This document shows, in pieces, positions 1-13,395 of a DNA stretch of 64,000 nt. Numbering within the stretch: position 1 is the first letter of the stretch; the number at the start of each line of letters is the position of its first letter. The stretch lies in contig NC_073355.2 of the NCBI RefSeq assembly GCF_027580225.2, forward strand, positions 22,751,501 through 22,815,500, given 5' to 3'. A program made the translations under genes and the position numbers. The notes under the pieces were generated by a model. The model was not told the origin of the DNA. It was given only the letters and a program-made list of their open reading frames with translations, and searched no databases. The stretch is from Misgurnus anguillicaudatus. Taxonomy: Eukaryota; Chordata; Actinopteri; Cypriniformes; Cobitidae.

Positions 1-696
1 ATGTGTAATGTTGCTATAATAGCATAAATAATACCTGTAAAATGATAAAGCTCAAAGTTCACAGCCAGGTGATATATTTTCTTTAACAGAATTCGCCTTT
101 CAAAGCCTACAGCGAACGGCCGGTTTGGACTACAGTCCTCTACTTCCTGCTTTAATGACGTCACTAGAACAGTTTTTGACTAAACTCCGCCCACAGGAAT
201 ACGGCAAGCTAAGCTGCTATCAAATCACAACAGACTAAACAGGCTACACATTCAGAACTCGATACGTATTTCTGAAGGAGGGACTTCATAGAACAAGGAA
301 GAATTAAAAAAAAATTCTTTAAAATGATCAAAATTCATTTTAGTTGTGTTAGAAATAAAGTGTAAGTACAGTTATGGATTATTAATCACACCAAATACCG
401 TGCACACAGTGCATGCGCTTGCAATGATGTTTGAAATAAAATATTTAGTGCTAGAGGCCTTTTTGACGATACCAAAAACCCCTAAAAACACCTCTTCCAA
501 TGAAAGAGATCACGTTCTCCATCCAACCTGGTGACATCTTCATTCACTGTGAATTCAGTCCACATCGATGATATCACTGTTGTCTCTTTCTCAGTATTTT
601 TCTCTCTTGCTTCGCCCCTTAGGCCTAATTAACCAGCTCAGGCTCAGAAAAGCCCAGTCAGCCAATTCAAAGCCATTAACAATTCATGGATAGATG
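1..696. other. Intergenic, repeat-like, no gene seen
   Basis: 70-250 contains sequence of a kind common in cyprinid repeats (a GACTACAGTCC... and CCGCCCACAGG tract). The rest is AT-rich and unassigned. Confidence 0.4.
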
Positions 697-895
697 TCAC
701 AAAAATAGCCAGACCTTCTCTTTCCATCTTGGCTCTTGGGGGGGTAAGGAGGGGTCAGTCAGGTCCCTGGTAGAGCTGGGTACTCCCATCATATAATCCG
801 TTCTCTCCTGCAGTTCAACATCTGCTCCGATCACTCTTTCGCTCCATCCTGTGATGTAGCTCAAGCTGTAAGGATCTTGTGAAACTGGAACACTG
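697..895 (-). CDS. Candidate terminal exon of an unknown minus-strand gene
   Basis: After a tgttccag acceptor the frame SQDPYSLSYITGWSERV... runs about 65 codons to TGA and ends KEKVWLFL. Composition is GC-rich relative to its surroundings and Tyr/Glu/Pro-rich, like a cytoplasmic tail. I do not recognise the family. It could instead be a chance ORF. Confidence 0.33.
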
Positions 896-997
896 AGTAA
901 CTGAGAATAAATGATGTTCAAGATACAGCATACCCATCAACAGAGACCTTTCTAATGTTATAATACACTCTTATTCTAAAAAATTTAACTTGCTCAC

Positions 998-1022
998 CTT
1001 CATGTTCAAAACCTTTATGTTC
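998..1022 (-). CDS. Candidate 25-nt micro-exon of the same unknown gene
   Basis: GAACATAAA to GAACATGAAG lies between a strong acceptor (cttcttcacag) and a strong donor (gtgagc). From phase 0 it reads EHKGFEHE and leaves phase 1, which the next candidate exon (895-697) needs. Splice-site quality is the only evidence. Confidence 0.3.
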
Positions 1023-1029
1023 CTGTGAA

Positions 1030-2260
1030 GAAGATCAAAGGGTGAAGATTAAACCTTAAAAAGTCCATGCAACAACGACAGACCTCCAGACTTCCAGAGG
1101 CTTAGTGATGACAGAAATAAATTTTTGCAGAATTGTATAATCCTGGTTAATTGTATAACACAAATCACATCCTGCTGCCATGGTTCTGATGGGAAAAACA
1201 GGATGTCATACAAACGGTCAAACTAATTATGTTCTGTTTTGCCCCCAAGTTGATTTTTCATGCAAACTATATAATGTCGGCATTTGCGGCAAAATCTATC
1301 GCTCGGCTTTTGGCATCACCCAGTCCACAGAAAGCTGCTCAATAAAACATTGCTGTCATAGTAAAACATTAATGGCTCTGTCTTCAAGCATTAGCCCACA
1401 TGAACACACATTTAGGGCATCTTTTCAGCAAAAGCCTTATCCAGAAAAGCCATCCCTCCTTAACGCATAAAATCATCAGAGAAGATTTAATAGTCATTTA
1501 GTAAATCGAACTTCACCCCAGATCAAAAAGCATTATTTCTGTTTAAGTGGTATCATAAATTATTGTATTAATCATTGTGTGTGCATTCAGGCGAATACAA
1601 TGCCCTATTTATGACCACGATAGTGGGCAAATATATTTAATAGGATTGCTGCACTTAAAGCTGGAGGCAACAGTTTTTGTTGCTGTCTGGTTTACACATT
1701 TGAAATGTTTGAATGTTTTGTATTAAATGGCTAACAATATAATTCAGTGATCATTTATGCAAGAAATTGTCAAACAATTTTCTTTATTTTGTTCGACACA
1801 ATGACTTTAGAGCACTTAGAGCTATCGTGTAAAAAAGCTACACTATAATGGACACATCCAAAAATACATAATACTTATGCACTTATAGATTACCCTCTTT
1901 CAATGTCAGTCAAACACAGTGAGCGGGATTAAATGCTAATCTAATGAGATGTGGATCTCTTGTCAAATACAACAAAACAAAATAGATCTCCTTTTATTGA
2001 AGGCCGTTGATGAAATCAGCTTACCTCACCATACAAAAGCACTATGATCACAGAAATCCACTGAATACTTTCTCTTATAATGTCTTAAGCACTTCAGATG
2101 ATCAGAAAATATTGCCATTTACTAAGAGGATTAAGTTCATTTCAAATTAATTTACATAATTGCATCTGTGTCTGTTGTTTTTAATAATGTGTTACTATTT
2201 TAAACAAAAAAAGGTCCATTGTTTTAAATTTTATATATCTATTTCACAACTCATTTGTGC
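1030..2260. other. AT-rich intergenic or intronic DNA
   Basis: I see no supported gene, clear inverted-repeat element or tandem array in this stretch. Confidence 0.4.
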
Positions 2261-2268
2261 TGTGAATT

Positions 2269-2756
2269 GGTTGGATAGTGCAGATTAAGGGGTGGTATTA
2301 TTATAATAAGAGCTCCTTATGACATTATAAGGAGAGCCCAATTTTAACGACCTATTTTTTCATGTGCTGGCAGAGAATGGGTTTACGAAAACTAAGGTAC
2401 TGGATTGGTCTTTTTCAGATTTTCTAGGTTGATAGAAGCACTGGGAACCCAATCATAGCACTTAAACATGGAAAAAGTCTGATTTTCATGCCATGACCCC
2501 TTTAAAGTGAATGTGGAGGTTGAATGATGTGATTGGTGTTTAATAAACACTGTTTGTGTTAAAGGACGATGGAGGGCAGACTTTACTTAAATCCTACAGT
2601 GTTGTAACTGTGTGTGTGTGTGCTTACAAGGTTATTCTACAAATTCACTGTTTGAAGCATGATCTCTTCCTCCCTCTCTCTCTCTCTCTCTCTATTATGA
2701 TGTCATAAGGAGCTCTTATTATAATAATATCACCCCTTAATCTGCACTATCCAACC
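2269..2756. mobile_element. Inverted-repeat DNA element, about 490 bp, long TIRs
   Basis: The ends GGTTGGATAGTGCAGATTAA and its reverse complement extend as a near-perfect inverted repeat of about 65 bp, through GGGGTG and TATTATTATAATAAGAGCTC. A CT repeat (2674-2693) abuts the right arm. No target duplication is clear and there is no coding capacity. Confidence 0.65.
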
Positions 2757-3386
2757 ACAGCCCTGCCATTTATTGCAGAGAAAAAGAGATCATTGTGATC
2801 TGTGTTTCATCAGCTCATTTGCATATTAAAGCGACACCATGTAATTTTTCAACCTTCATAATAAATTTTCAAGACCCTTGTGATAGTACATTGACTTTAA
2901 ATAGGTTGAATGACATGTCTACCATAGCCTGACGGGGTCTGTATCGCTTTTACTCGTACTTTAAAACTTAGGGTTTCTGGTAGTAACCAGAGCACACAAA
3001 AAAACTACAAAATTCGACTGCTTTACGGCAAACATCACTTCCTCCACACAATTTTTTTTAACGTGAATTTTGCTGGAGTGTAGAGAGCAACTTATATTAT
3101 GTGACTCTGTGGCACTGTGTTAGTGTGATGGACCTATGACATGGGTGACCTGGGTTCAATTCCCCTTTAAGGCAATTTTTTATATAAACTCACAATCTTT
3201 ATTCATACATAAATGCGATCTTCTTTATAAATGACGGCGATTATCTTGCATATAGTTCCCTGTATTCAGATGCTGTGTTCACGTGTTCACATATTTACCT
3301 TTCTTTTACTGTCTATGGTATTTACATTACAGTCCAGGATGCTATAGCAGTCAAACTTGCTCAAACTCACACAGTGTAAAACCAAA

Positions 3387-3440
3387 CCCTATTCATTCAC
3401 CAATCCCTATTCATTCACCAATCCCTATTCATTCACCAAT
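3387..3440. repeat. 18-bp tandem repeat, three copies
   Basis: CCCTATTCATTCACCAAT is repeated three times without a mismatch, a minisatellite. Confidence 0.9.
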
Positions 3441-3675
3441 CAGATCCGAGCATTTCTCTCTTCTCTCTTCCTCATTTGCTGCGTTCCGCTGTCACTCACG
3501 TGACGTATTACAAAGCTGCAGACCTAAACACGTCGGTTTACTTGGATTTGGAGCGACAATTTTCACATAAAAGAGAGGAAATACAAGCGCCATTGCGGAA
3601 AATTGTGGTGGTGAGGGAGAAAGAGACGATGCAACAATATTTGTTTGGAAAAAGTCAAGGAAATACTTCTGGTCG

Positions 3676-3920
3676 TTTCTCAATTGGAAGGCTGCAGCCT
3701 CCAGAGGTCAAATATGCAGGCTGCATACGTTATCAAGCCTGGGTTATTAAGGTAAACTGAGCATTACATAAGCAAGTCATAAGCATACTGCAACAATTTA
3801 TGATTAACTAAGTATAATAGTCAACTTTATAATTGTTAATATTGTGAAATAAGACAGTCTTGATGACGTATGCAGCTTAAAAATACGACATCCGGAGGCT
3901 GCAACCTTCAGATTGAGAAA
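3676..3920. mobile_element. Short inverted-repeat element, about 245 bp
   Basis: The arms begin TTTCTCAATTGGAAGGCTGC and TTTCTCAATCTGAAGGTTGC (opposite strands) and continue through a GCTGCATACG core for about 60 bp. It is a non-coding MITE. The target duplication is unclear. Confidence 0.65.
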
Positions 3921-4010
3921 TGGCTTCTGCCACGAGTTCCTCATCAGAAAGTTGTAACATGACTGCGTTTCTTCCTGATGCCTCAAAATGTTGATCGTTT
4001 AGCGTTTTAA

Positions 4011-4370
4011 AGGTGCAGTGTGTAAATTTTAACGGCATCTAAAACCAACAGCTCAGTTCACAGCTCACCCCTCGCTTTTGAAATGCATAGAGAAGCTACG
4101 GTAGCCACCACAGGACAAACATGTCATGATTGGAGACAACGTAATAAAAAAGTTTGTCCATTAAGAGATTCTGTAGAAACATGGTGGCACAAAATGGCGA
4201 CTTCCATGTAAGGGGACCCTCGTTGTATGTAGATAAAAACGTCTCATTCTAAAGTAATAAAAACATAACGGTTCATTGTGAAAGGTCTTTATACACCCCT
4301 GATAATATAGTTTTGTATATTATTTTGCATTTCTATCAAGAGATCCTTCTAAAAAATACACACTGCACCC
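4011..4370 (+). mobile_element. TTAA-flanked MITE, family A, copy 1
   Basis: 360 bp bounded by TTAA on both sides, with terminal AGGTGCAGTGTGTA and a matching inverted GGGTGCAGTGTGTA. Related copies lie at 13031 (same orientation) and 24603 (inverted). The TTAA target is the signature of piggyBac-type transposases. No ORF of its own. Confidence 0.8.
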
Positions 4371-4446
4371 TTAAAGGTTTAGTTTTTAGTTTAGTTTTAA
4401 GGTTGGCCAGTTCTTTTCCTTTGCAACAGTGCTGCGGCGCTTGTGG

Positions 4447-4496
4447 TCTCTAGGGGCGCTAGGCGTGAAAAATACATGTCTAGCGCCCCCTAGTGG
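4447..4496. repeat. Hairpin around a GGGGCGCTAG motif
   Basis: CTCTAGGGGCGCTAG pairs with CTAGCGCCCCCTAG about 30 bases on. It is probably part of an unrecognised repeat spanning 4375-4740. Confidence 0.45.
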
Positions 4497-4753
4497 CTAA
4501 AAAGTTCTGCGGTGTGCCTTTACAGGACACACCCAAAACCCCACATTTTTGCACACAACTACAAAGTGGCAATTTTAACATGCTATAATAAATTATTTAT
4601 ATGGTATTTTGAGCTAAAACTTCACATATGTGCCTTGTGGACACCAAATATTTATTTGACCTCTTAAAAAAGTCTCGTGCCATGGCCCCTTTAATGACAA
4701 AAGATGAAGAACAAGCTCATATTACTGATAATACAGACATATCAGACCATTAA

Positions 4754-6038
4754 AGAGCCACACAGATCCAAATTCGAAACTAACCTTTATTGTTTGTCAT
4801 GTAGCTGTCCATCAATGTAAACAACGTGTAAAGTAGTTGAACCAAAAAGTGCACGATTAATAAAGTTATTGGCTTCTAAAGTAGGGAGTCGACTGTGAAT
4901 CGCTGAAACGAGTCGTTATAGGGAGTGAGTCTTCTTCCTGATATTTGCCACGTCACACGAACGCATCCACGTCACATGAGATACTAATCTCCCCCTACAG
5001 CCTTGCCCGCGGGAGAAACGAAAACTATGACCCGCCCACAGCTAGTTAGTGTGTGTAAACATCAGCTCCCACTTTGTTTTCAGTTTGTGTTGTTTTCACT
5101 ACCAAATGAGACTTTTTCAAGGAGGGATATACTAAACGTGTCTGGCTGTGAAGAATCAGTGGTTAAAATAAATTTTTAACGGAGGGCTTTAGACGTTTGG
5201 CAATGAAAGATGGTTCAGTACCCACTTTATTTGGAACAACATGCGTCTCCTAACCACAACCTGTAAGTATGATTATAGCTTCATACTTGCTTAAATGAGT
5301 GTAAAATGTGTTTTTATTGCTTGGATTAATAATGAATGATATCGTTGTTTAAACTCCATATACTGTCAGAGTCACGATAAGCCGTTAACGTAACTCATGC
5401 TCACTAAGGGTTTTGCTATGACCCGGTTAGTTTACATAAATGCTTAAATGAGTGTAAAATTGTTAGTTTCGATTGTCGTTTGGATTGCTTGGATTAATGA
5501 TGAATGATGTCGTTGTTTAAGCTGTTAATTTACTCTCAGAGAGTCACGTTAGCAAACGGCTAACGCATGCTCACTTACAGTTTTGCTATGACCCGGCTAG
5601 TTTACATAAATGCTTAAATGAGTGTAAAATGTTAGTTTCAATCGTCGTTGTTATTGCCTGGATTAATGACGAATGATGTGTATTGATGTTGACAATGTCT
5701 TCTCAGTAAATCATGTTAGCATGAGGTCAATACATGTTGCACTATTGTTGGTCTGTGCCACTGATCTGTGGTCTGTGCAACTGATCTGTGATCTGTGCAA
5801 AGACATTCTGTCAGTTGACCAATCAGAGCAGAGTAGGCTACTGAAAGGTGGGGTTTAGGCAGACTGAGTCATTGAACGGCTTCACACGAATCGTTTGGGG
5901 ATCTCTGAGAAATGGGGTAATTTTAAATTTATATTTTGAGAAAATTACAGTGTTTTTTGACCTTGCATGCATTTAAACCTGTTGTCCGGGACTTATAAAC
6001 AGTGATAGGATGCTTAAAATTGTCATCTTACTGGCTCT
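4754..6038. mobile_element. TTAA-flanked element, about 1.3 kb, with internal tandem repeats
   Basis: TTAA then AGAGCC at the left mirrors GGCTCT then TTAA at the right; the inverted ends match over only about 7 bases. The interior carries a 150-170 bp unit repeated about three times from 5290. No coding capacity is seen. The boundaries are less certain than for the other TTAA elements. Confidence 0.5.
5290..5760 (+). repeat. Tandem repeat, unit about 150-170 bp, almost three copies
   Basis: The phrase CTTAAATGAGTGTAAAAT recurs at 5290, 5443 and 5613, followed each time by diverged versions of a GGATTAATGATGAATGAT block and a TTTTGCTATGACCCGG block. It is an old, partly degraded array. Confidence 0.8.
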
Positions 6039-6085
6039 TTAAATAACATCTGTAATTACCAATTTAAAAAATATTTAGATTAAAG

Positions 6086-6373
6086 ATACACTCTAAACAT
6101 GCTGGGTTGTTTACCCACATGCTAAAAAATTGTGATAAATTGCACTAAATGCTCGTAATCATAGGGGAACCATTTTTAGTGCTATATCGCACCTATAAAG
6201 CACCTATGAAGAACCATCTGGGGGTGATATGGCACCACTATAGCACCAGATATGGTTCTATATGGTACAATATGGTTCTGCAGGTGCTATATAGCACTTA
6301 AATTGTTTCTCCTATGATTACGAACCAGTGAACCACTTTTAGTGCTATTTAGCACCGTTTGTTTTTAGAGTGC
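6086..6373. mobile_element. Possible ACACTCTAAA-type DNA element fragment
   Basis: ACACTCTAAA near 6087 pairs with TTTAGAGTG near 6366, enclosing inverted versions of an AATCATAGG/CCTATGATT core and runs of the phrase TAGCACC. It is a non-coding MITE-like unit, and the ends are approximate. Confidence 0.4.
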
Positions 6374-7188
6374 TTGTTGGGTAAAATGTGGAAAAACCCA
6401 ACCGTTGGGTTAAATTAAATCCAATTTATCTTGTAAATTGTTCAAACAAGACATGTGAACATGAAGCAACAACAGGGTTTAAATAGATGACATGAAATGT
6501 AATAATTTTGTGTTTAATAATGTATGAGATGTGTGGATACATTTTTGAGATGGAAAAATATTACAGTATAATGGTAAATACACACTCCACATAAATCTTT
6601 ACAATCTGACAGAGTCTGAACATCTTTGCAAAAATTACACGAGTCAGAGTCATTCATTTCATATCTGCACAACCTAATCTACACTTTCTGTGTGTATGTC
6701 ATGTGGAAAAACAAATCTTTCCTTTTTTATTTACAAAGGCACTGCACCTTTCTGAAGATGAAAAGACTACAGCCTGGTTTGAGTAACATAATATTTATAA
6801 AACTTTAATATAAAAATGATTCAATCAAGCAAACACGATAATCTGATATGATAACTATGACTAATTTCTGTCCCTCGGGCTGGACTGAAAACACAAGGCT
6901 ATCCTGTGTGGTAGTGACAGATCCCAGTCCTCCTCCAGCAGTACTGAAGTATGATTCACCATTCACACCTCAAAACCTATTCCTGGAGGTTTAGTTTTTT
7001 AACGCATTACACAAAAACTAAAACCAACTGGCCACTATATGTAACATCTAGTTTCAAGATACTTACATATGCTGATGATATAATAGATGACCTCATGACC
7101 GCTGCATCTGTCCAAATACAAATGTCCGCCCCAGCCTGTTGGTGAACTCATTCTTCTTTTGGAAGGAAATCCAAGTTGTCGCTCTTAC

Positions 7189-7323
7189 TGGTGATGGGTT
7201 GCTCCAGTAGGGCTCTTGTGTGAGAGCAGGAAAGTTGAGAAAGCCAAATAGGAGTCCCAGCAGCAGAGCAATGATTAGAGGAAAACCCCAATCGTTGATC
7301 TTGATCGGTTCTTCACACCGGGC
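7189..7323 (-). CDS. Candidate exon with one transmembrane segment, gene unknown
   Basis: 135 nt, exactly 45 codons, between a pyrimidine-rich acceptor (cttttctccag) and a good donor (CCA then gtaaga), phase 0 at both ends. It encodes an acidic/polar lead (ARCEEPIKINDWG), a hydrophobic stretch of about 20 residues (WGFPLIIALLLGLLFGFLNF) and a polar tail ending YWSNPSP. The phase would fit exons at 998-1022 and 697-895 on the same strand. I do not recognise the protein. A single-pass membrane protein is the simplest reading, but no other exon of the ectodomain was found. Confidence 0.35.
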
Positions 7324-7663
7324 CTGGAGAAAAGACCCCTGCATTGTGCCGATGGCTTATGGAGAAAGACAGAGAGATTTTAGTATTGCTCCACAGGTCT
7401 GCTGGCCAGAAACTGTTAGGACGTGTGTGTCTGAACAGTTCCCTTTGGTAGGACACATCTGTCAGGTTGGCTTGAGACCGCAACAAAGATGTCAATGTGA
7501 CACACAAGCCAGATGTCAACAGATGTCAGTCCTGTCCTGTGGATACATCCAACAGATTGCTTTACTTTGATGTTACAATGAAAGCATCAAGCATGTTTCA
7601 TCACTGGTCCTTTTATGCATGATTGTTAACCGTAACCACTCGTAAATTAACAAAGGTAAAACG

Positions 7664-7683
7664 GTGTGTGTGTGTGTGTGTGT
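7664..7683. repeat. GT microsatellite
   Basis: About ten GT units in a row. Confidence 0.9.
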
Positions 7684-7799
7684 CGTAGCGCTGATGTTAT
7701 GCAACACACATCACACTAAGTTCAAACTAATACCTGAGGTTAGTGCTTCTGTGACCACAATGACATCCTCACCCAAATTTCGGCTTTGGATTATAAAAA

Positions 7800-8775
7800 T
7801 GTGTCTTACGGAAAGTCGTGTTATAGTTCATTTATTTGTGTCCATGGCACGAATTCAGCATTGAGCACGAATGTCTTTTTCATGTTACTCGCACAAATTT
7901 TTGTAAACAGATTTTGGTGTCTATGGCACGACTTTCTTTTTCGCGTCATTTTATGTATTGTTTTCTTATTTTTTCCTATTTTTGAATCATTGTTGCTTGG
8001 GGTTGGGGTTAGTTTTGGGGTTTGGGTTAGGATATACTTTTATGTATTGGTTTCTACTAGGGATTCCTCGATACAACATTTTCTAAAGTACTCATACTCA
8101 TTAAAAGTCCCCCAAAACCGGGGATCGATACCACGGTCTGAGAAATGTTTATGTTTGAGTGGCGTGTAAGGGGTTAATGCCTCTTGTGTTGTCCAAAGAG
8201 GCAGCGTTTACAACAAACTGAAAAACATTTTTTACATTTTTTAAATAATTATTTATTCTGTCATATGTTGCATACAACATACTTTTCATTTTAAATAAAT
8301 GTTCTTAATTCCAAACTAGTCCCTTGTTTTTTTGTTAAATTATATGACTAAAGCTGTTACCTGTAAATTTAAATCATGTTTTTTGTTATTAAGTACTCGG
8401 TATCGGCAAGTACTGAAATGCAAGTACTTGTACTCATATTCCAAAAAAGTGGTATCGGTGCATCCCTAGTTTCTACATCTTTTTCTTCCGCTTTTAAAAC
8501 TATTCTCGTCTGGAGTAGGGGGTTAGGGTTAGGATGTCTAAAAATGTAACAGAAAGTGATTCTGGCCCCAACCCCAGGCGACGGTGGTAAGAAAGTGGGA
8601 AAGAACAACGAGAGAACAATATATAAAATTGCACACAAAAAACTATTTATAGAAATTTGTGCGAGTGACACGAAAAACACATTCGTGCTCAAGGCATGAA
8701 AAAAGCTGAATTTCGCGCATGGACACGAGTAAAATCAAATTTTTATGTGATTATAACACAACTTTCCGTGAGATC
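7800..8775. mobile_element. Long inverted-repeat element interrupted by a hAT MITE
   Basis: The left arm (from ACGGAAAGTCGTG, 7808) and right arm (ending CAACTTTCCGT, 8769) are inverted copies over more than 150 bp each, including CACGAATTCAGC and GAGCACGAATGT blocks. The arms are separated by the hAT element 8058-8468. Apparent ORFs here are repeat sequence. Confidence 0.75.
8058..8468. mobile_element. hAT-type MITE with perfect 8-bp target duplication
   Basis: 411 bp, ends TAGGGATTCCTCGATAC and TAGGGATGCACCGATAC (inverted), flanked by GTTTCTAC at 8050-8057 and 8469-8476. An 8-bp duplication is the hAT hallmark. The same right TIR occurs at 43285-44527. Confidence 0.9.
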
Positions 8776-8779
8776 AGTC

Positions 8780-11000
8780 TTAAAATGTAACATGATTATG
8801 CAACTCTTGGAAACATTTAATTGTATCTGCATGTTTAAGATGAAATATTAATGCATTATTATTAATGCAGACATTCTAATGATGGTGTATTTCAAAACTA
8901 CTGCATGTACAATAGTTAAAACAGTTTAAAAGCTGACGGATTGTTTATCCAGTGCTGTAAAATAAATGTTTGCTTCAATGCAAACATTACATACCTCTTG
9001 AAGAATGTGATCTTTATCACATGTTTTCCCACGTTTTTCCCATGATGATGTTGACACGCAGCTATCACCTGCTCATTGAGGCAACTCATTAAAACCAGTG
9101 TAAATATTTAAACAGGATAAATTGTGTTTAAATAAACGTATTACTTTGTCTTATGAATACCTGTAAATATTTGTTATGCACCTTCGTGAGAATCTTATGT
9201 TTAATATTTGATCATGCTTGCTTTTTCAGCTTACAGATCCTGCAAAATGTATGTACAGTATAAGCACACATCATTCAGTCCCAGAAGACTTCCTTTAAAC
9301 TCTGAACTGATGTTAAAAGAGGAAAGGGACATTCGGTGTGATGGTGCTTATAAATGAAGCAGGTAAAAAGTGACTCTGATGGGCTGCCATAACCTCCGCT
9401 GAGAAAGTCCTTTCCATCAGTGCCTGGAAATCAGGTCACCTCACTGTGGAGAACCAAAGCAAGGACAGGACACAGTGCTGGAGAAACCTCAAAGGTGTCC
9501 ATTGTTTTCAGAAACAAAAGCATCGTTTTCACCTTGGTGTAAAAATATATTTAATAAATAATTGTAATATAAATAATTAGTTTATAGCAATGCTAAAATG
9601 ACTGGATTGTGCAACAATATTAATAAATAAATCCATATTTTTCATTCATTTAAAAATCATGCATGCCAGGACAAGCACTCATATCAGCTGACACAACAAC
9701 AGGTAAATATAACTATAAAGATACATATTATATAGTTGCAAAGGGAATGGCATTAGATAGCATTTTTTCCCAAAACAGCAAGCATTGCATAACAGCTCCT
9801 TAGCAAACACACTCTGAATCAAGATTTCTTGCAGATTGAGAGAAAAAAATAGATATAGCAAAATAAATAACAACTGAATTACAGAAAGAAAGGGGGATTT
9901 TCTTTGCTTACTACTATCAGCACATGCAAAACAAATCATTTCAACACACCAGCACTTAATGTAGTCCTGAGTTTGGCTGCACTGGCTCTTTTGAACAGAT
10001 TGTTGCGGTTTGAGTCGCCCACAGACATGGAGGCTGTATGCATTATATAAAGCCCTAAACCCTGGCCATTGCATTTCAGTCGCTTTTATCCATCACTACT
10101 GTAGGATGATGGTCCACAAACCCTGCTGTGCTTACACGCACACAATACATAAAGTACCTAAAACCACATTCTCCTGACACTCTGACCCCTGAATTATTTT
10201 TAACTCAGCGAGCACAGAGAGCTTTACTGCTAAGTGAAGCATGCATCGGTTGAAGTAATGTATGAAAATACATTGCTATTAAAAGCCCTGACAAAAACGA
10301 AAGAGGCATTGCAAATACCACATTTGGTCATGAAAACAGTGAAAGGATGACACAAATCTAAATAACAGTTGATTTAAACAGCCTGGAGATATTTGACATC
10401 TGCTTATAAGTCTATTATGTCTTGCTTATGTTAAAATCAAAAGATAGCCGCGTGCTTGGAGACGCATAAACAGTTCATGGTGTTCACATTGTGCAGTGTT
10501 GTGTATAGTCATATGACAAAGCAAATGTGTAATTCTTCACTTATCTAAGCTAAAAAGTACTTTGCTGGTTAAAAAGTCAATACGTTGGCATATGTGACCT
10601 TTACTATAATTTTATGATAACTGATATTGTATAACTTTCAGAATTATGACAGACTGTCTTACACGACGCTCCATATTTGAGCAGTAATTTTAGTCCACGT
10701 GAGTGAGGGGATTGTGTATTCCCGCTATTGAAATTCTGCTATTAGTAAAATACAGTTATTTTTAAATGTACAGAAAGGGATTTTACCTCAATAACGGCCC
10801 AATTATGAAAGCTGAGAACACGATGAAGCAGCGCCATCTTGTGGTTCAAAGGAGTTTGGCTGGTCAGAAATATGCACGTTTTTGGTTGTGAAAAAGAATT
10901 TAAAAAAAATAAATATCTTAAACAACAATTAATGCCTACAAAATTATCATTTTCTACATAAACAAAGACACGGATTAAAGAAACGCAGCATTCGCACTAG
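8780..11000. other. Intergenic DNA upstream of dctn5
   Basis: AT-rich and mostly unique. ORFs such as 9679-10074 (minus) are hydrophobic chance ORFs without splice or homology support. Nothing else was identified. Confidence 0.4.
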
Positions 11001-11022
11001 CGCTGCCTTTACACTTAGTAAA

Positions 11023-11030
11023 CCGGAAGC
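11023..11030 (+). promoter_or_regulatory. ETS-type site upstream of dctn5
   Basis: CCGGAAGC lies about 85 bases before the dctn5 start codon, in a GC-richer patch with no TATA box. ETS/GABP sites at this position are usual for housekeeping promoters. The match is to a short consensus, so use of the site is inferred. Confidence 0.35.
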
Positions 11031-11111
11031 GGAAACTGCGAGGGAGCGGTTGACAGCTTCTAGTCATTGGAAGAGAGCACCGCTAGCAAAACAATAATTT
11101 TTTTTGCAGAT

Positions 11112-12468
<1,357 letters not shown>

Positions 12469-12914
12469 GACTAAACTTGAATTTTGTTTCTGTCTGGGAC
12501 TAAAGGCACTAATGGACTATTCCCCCATCCGGTACTCTAGGTTCCAGTTTAAAAAAAACATGAAGAGCAACATGCATCTTTTTTATAATGTCTACCATAA
12601 TTTTTGTTCTTATGCACAGATGTACCTACTTGCAGTTAAATCCTTGTTTGTGATTATAGCTATACTAATATAGAAAATATAAGTAAGACACAAACCACAT
12701 CTTACAGTACCTGCATATCATGTCAGTATACGTAGATCTCTGTTAATGGATCTTATGCCAATGCACACATTGCTTAGAAAAATACTTCATGAAAAAGACT
12801 CAATGATCAGCTTATAGACTAAATGGCCTTTATTTATTAAAAAATGCTCAGCTGGATCATTACTTTGCAACACTACATGTTTTCTGTGTGCAAAAGCTGA
12901 TTATTACAGTTGTT

Positions 12915-12920
12915 AATAAA
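12915..12920 (+). terminator. Likely dctn5 polyadenylation signal
   Basis: AATAAA sits about 450 bases after the dctn5 stop and is followed by a T-rich stretch. It is the best candidate for the transcript end, just before a TTAA-flanked repeat at 13031. Other weaker signals cannot be excluded. Confidence 0.45.
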
Positions 12921-13030
12921 TGTTTTTATGTATACATACTGATTCATTTAAGTGTGTTTTAATGGCTTTGCTTTCCTGAAATAACATTTTAGGTACTCTA
13001 CAGAAGTCTTTCAAATATGTACCAGCTTAA

Positions 13031-13395
13031 AGGTGCAGTGTGTAAATTTTAGCGGCATCTAGTGGTGAGGTTGCGAATTGCAACCCACGGCTTAGTCCAC
13101 GGCTCACCTCTTGCTTTTGACACACAGAGAAGCTACGGTAGCCGCCACCGAACAAACATGTCATCGTCGGAGACAACTTAGTAAAAAAGAGTCCTTTAAG
13201 GGCTTCTGTAAAAAAATGGCGACTTCCATGTAAGGGGAGCCTTGGTGTATGTAGATAAAAAGTTCTCGTTATTTTTAGTTATTAAACACATAACGGTTTA
13301 TTATGAAAGGTCTTTATACACCCCTGATAGTATAGTTTTGTATATTATTTTGCATTTCTGTCAAAAGATCCTTCTAAAAATCGCACACTGCAACT
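13031..13395 (+). mobile_element. TTAA-flanked MITE, family A, copy 2
   Basis: 365 bp between TTAA at 13027-13030 and 13396-13399; ends AGGTGCAGTGTG and AGTTGCAGTGTG (inverted). It sits between the converging ends of dctn5 and rpusd1. Confidence 0.85.

Noticed and set aside
3090..3175. tRNA-like stretch with a GGTTCAATTCC B-box
   Set aside because: No cloverleaf can be drawn and the A-box is poor. At best it is a tRNA-derived SINE remnant.
9679..10074. 131-codon hydrophobic ORF on the minus strand
   Set aside because: Composition follows AT-rich intergenic DNA, with no splice context and no recognisable domain.
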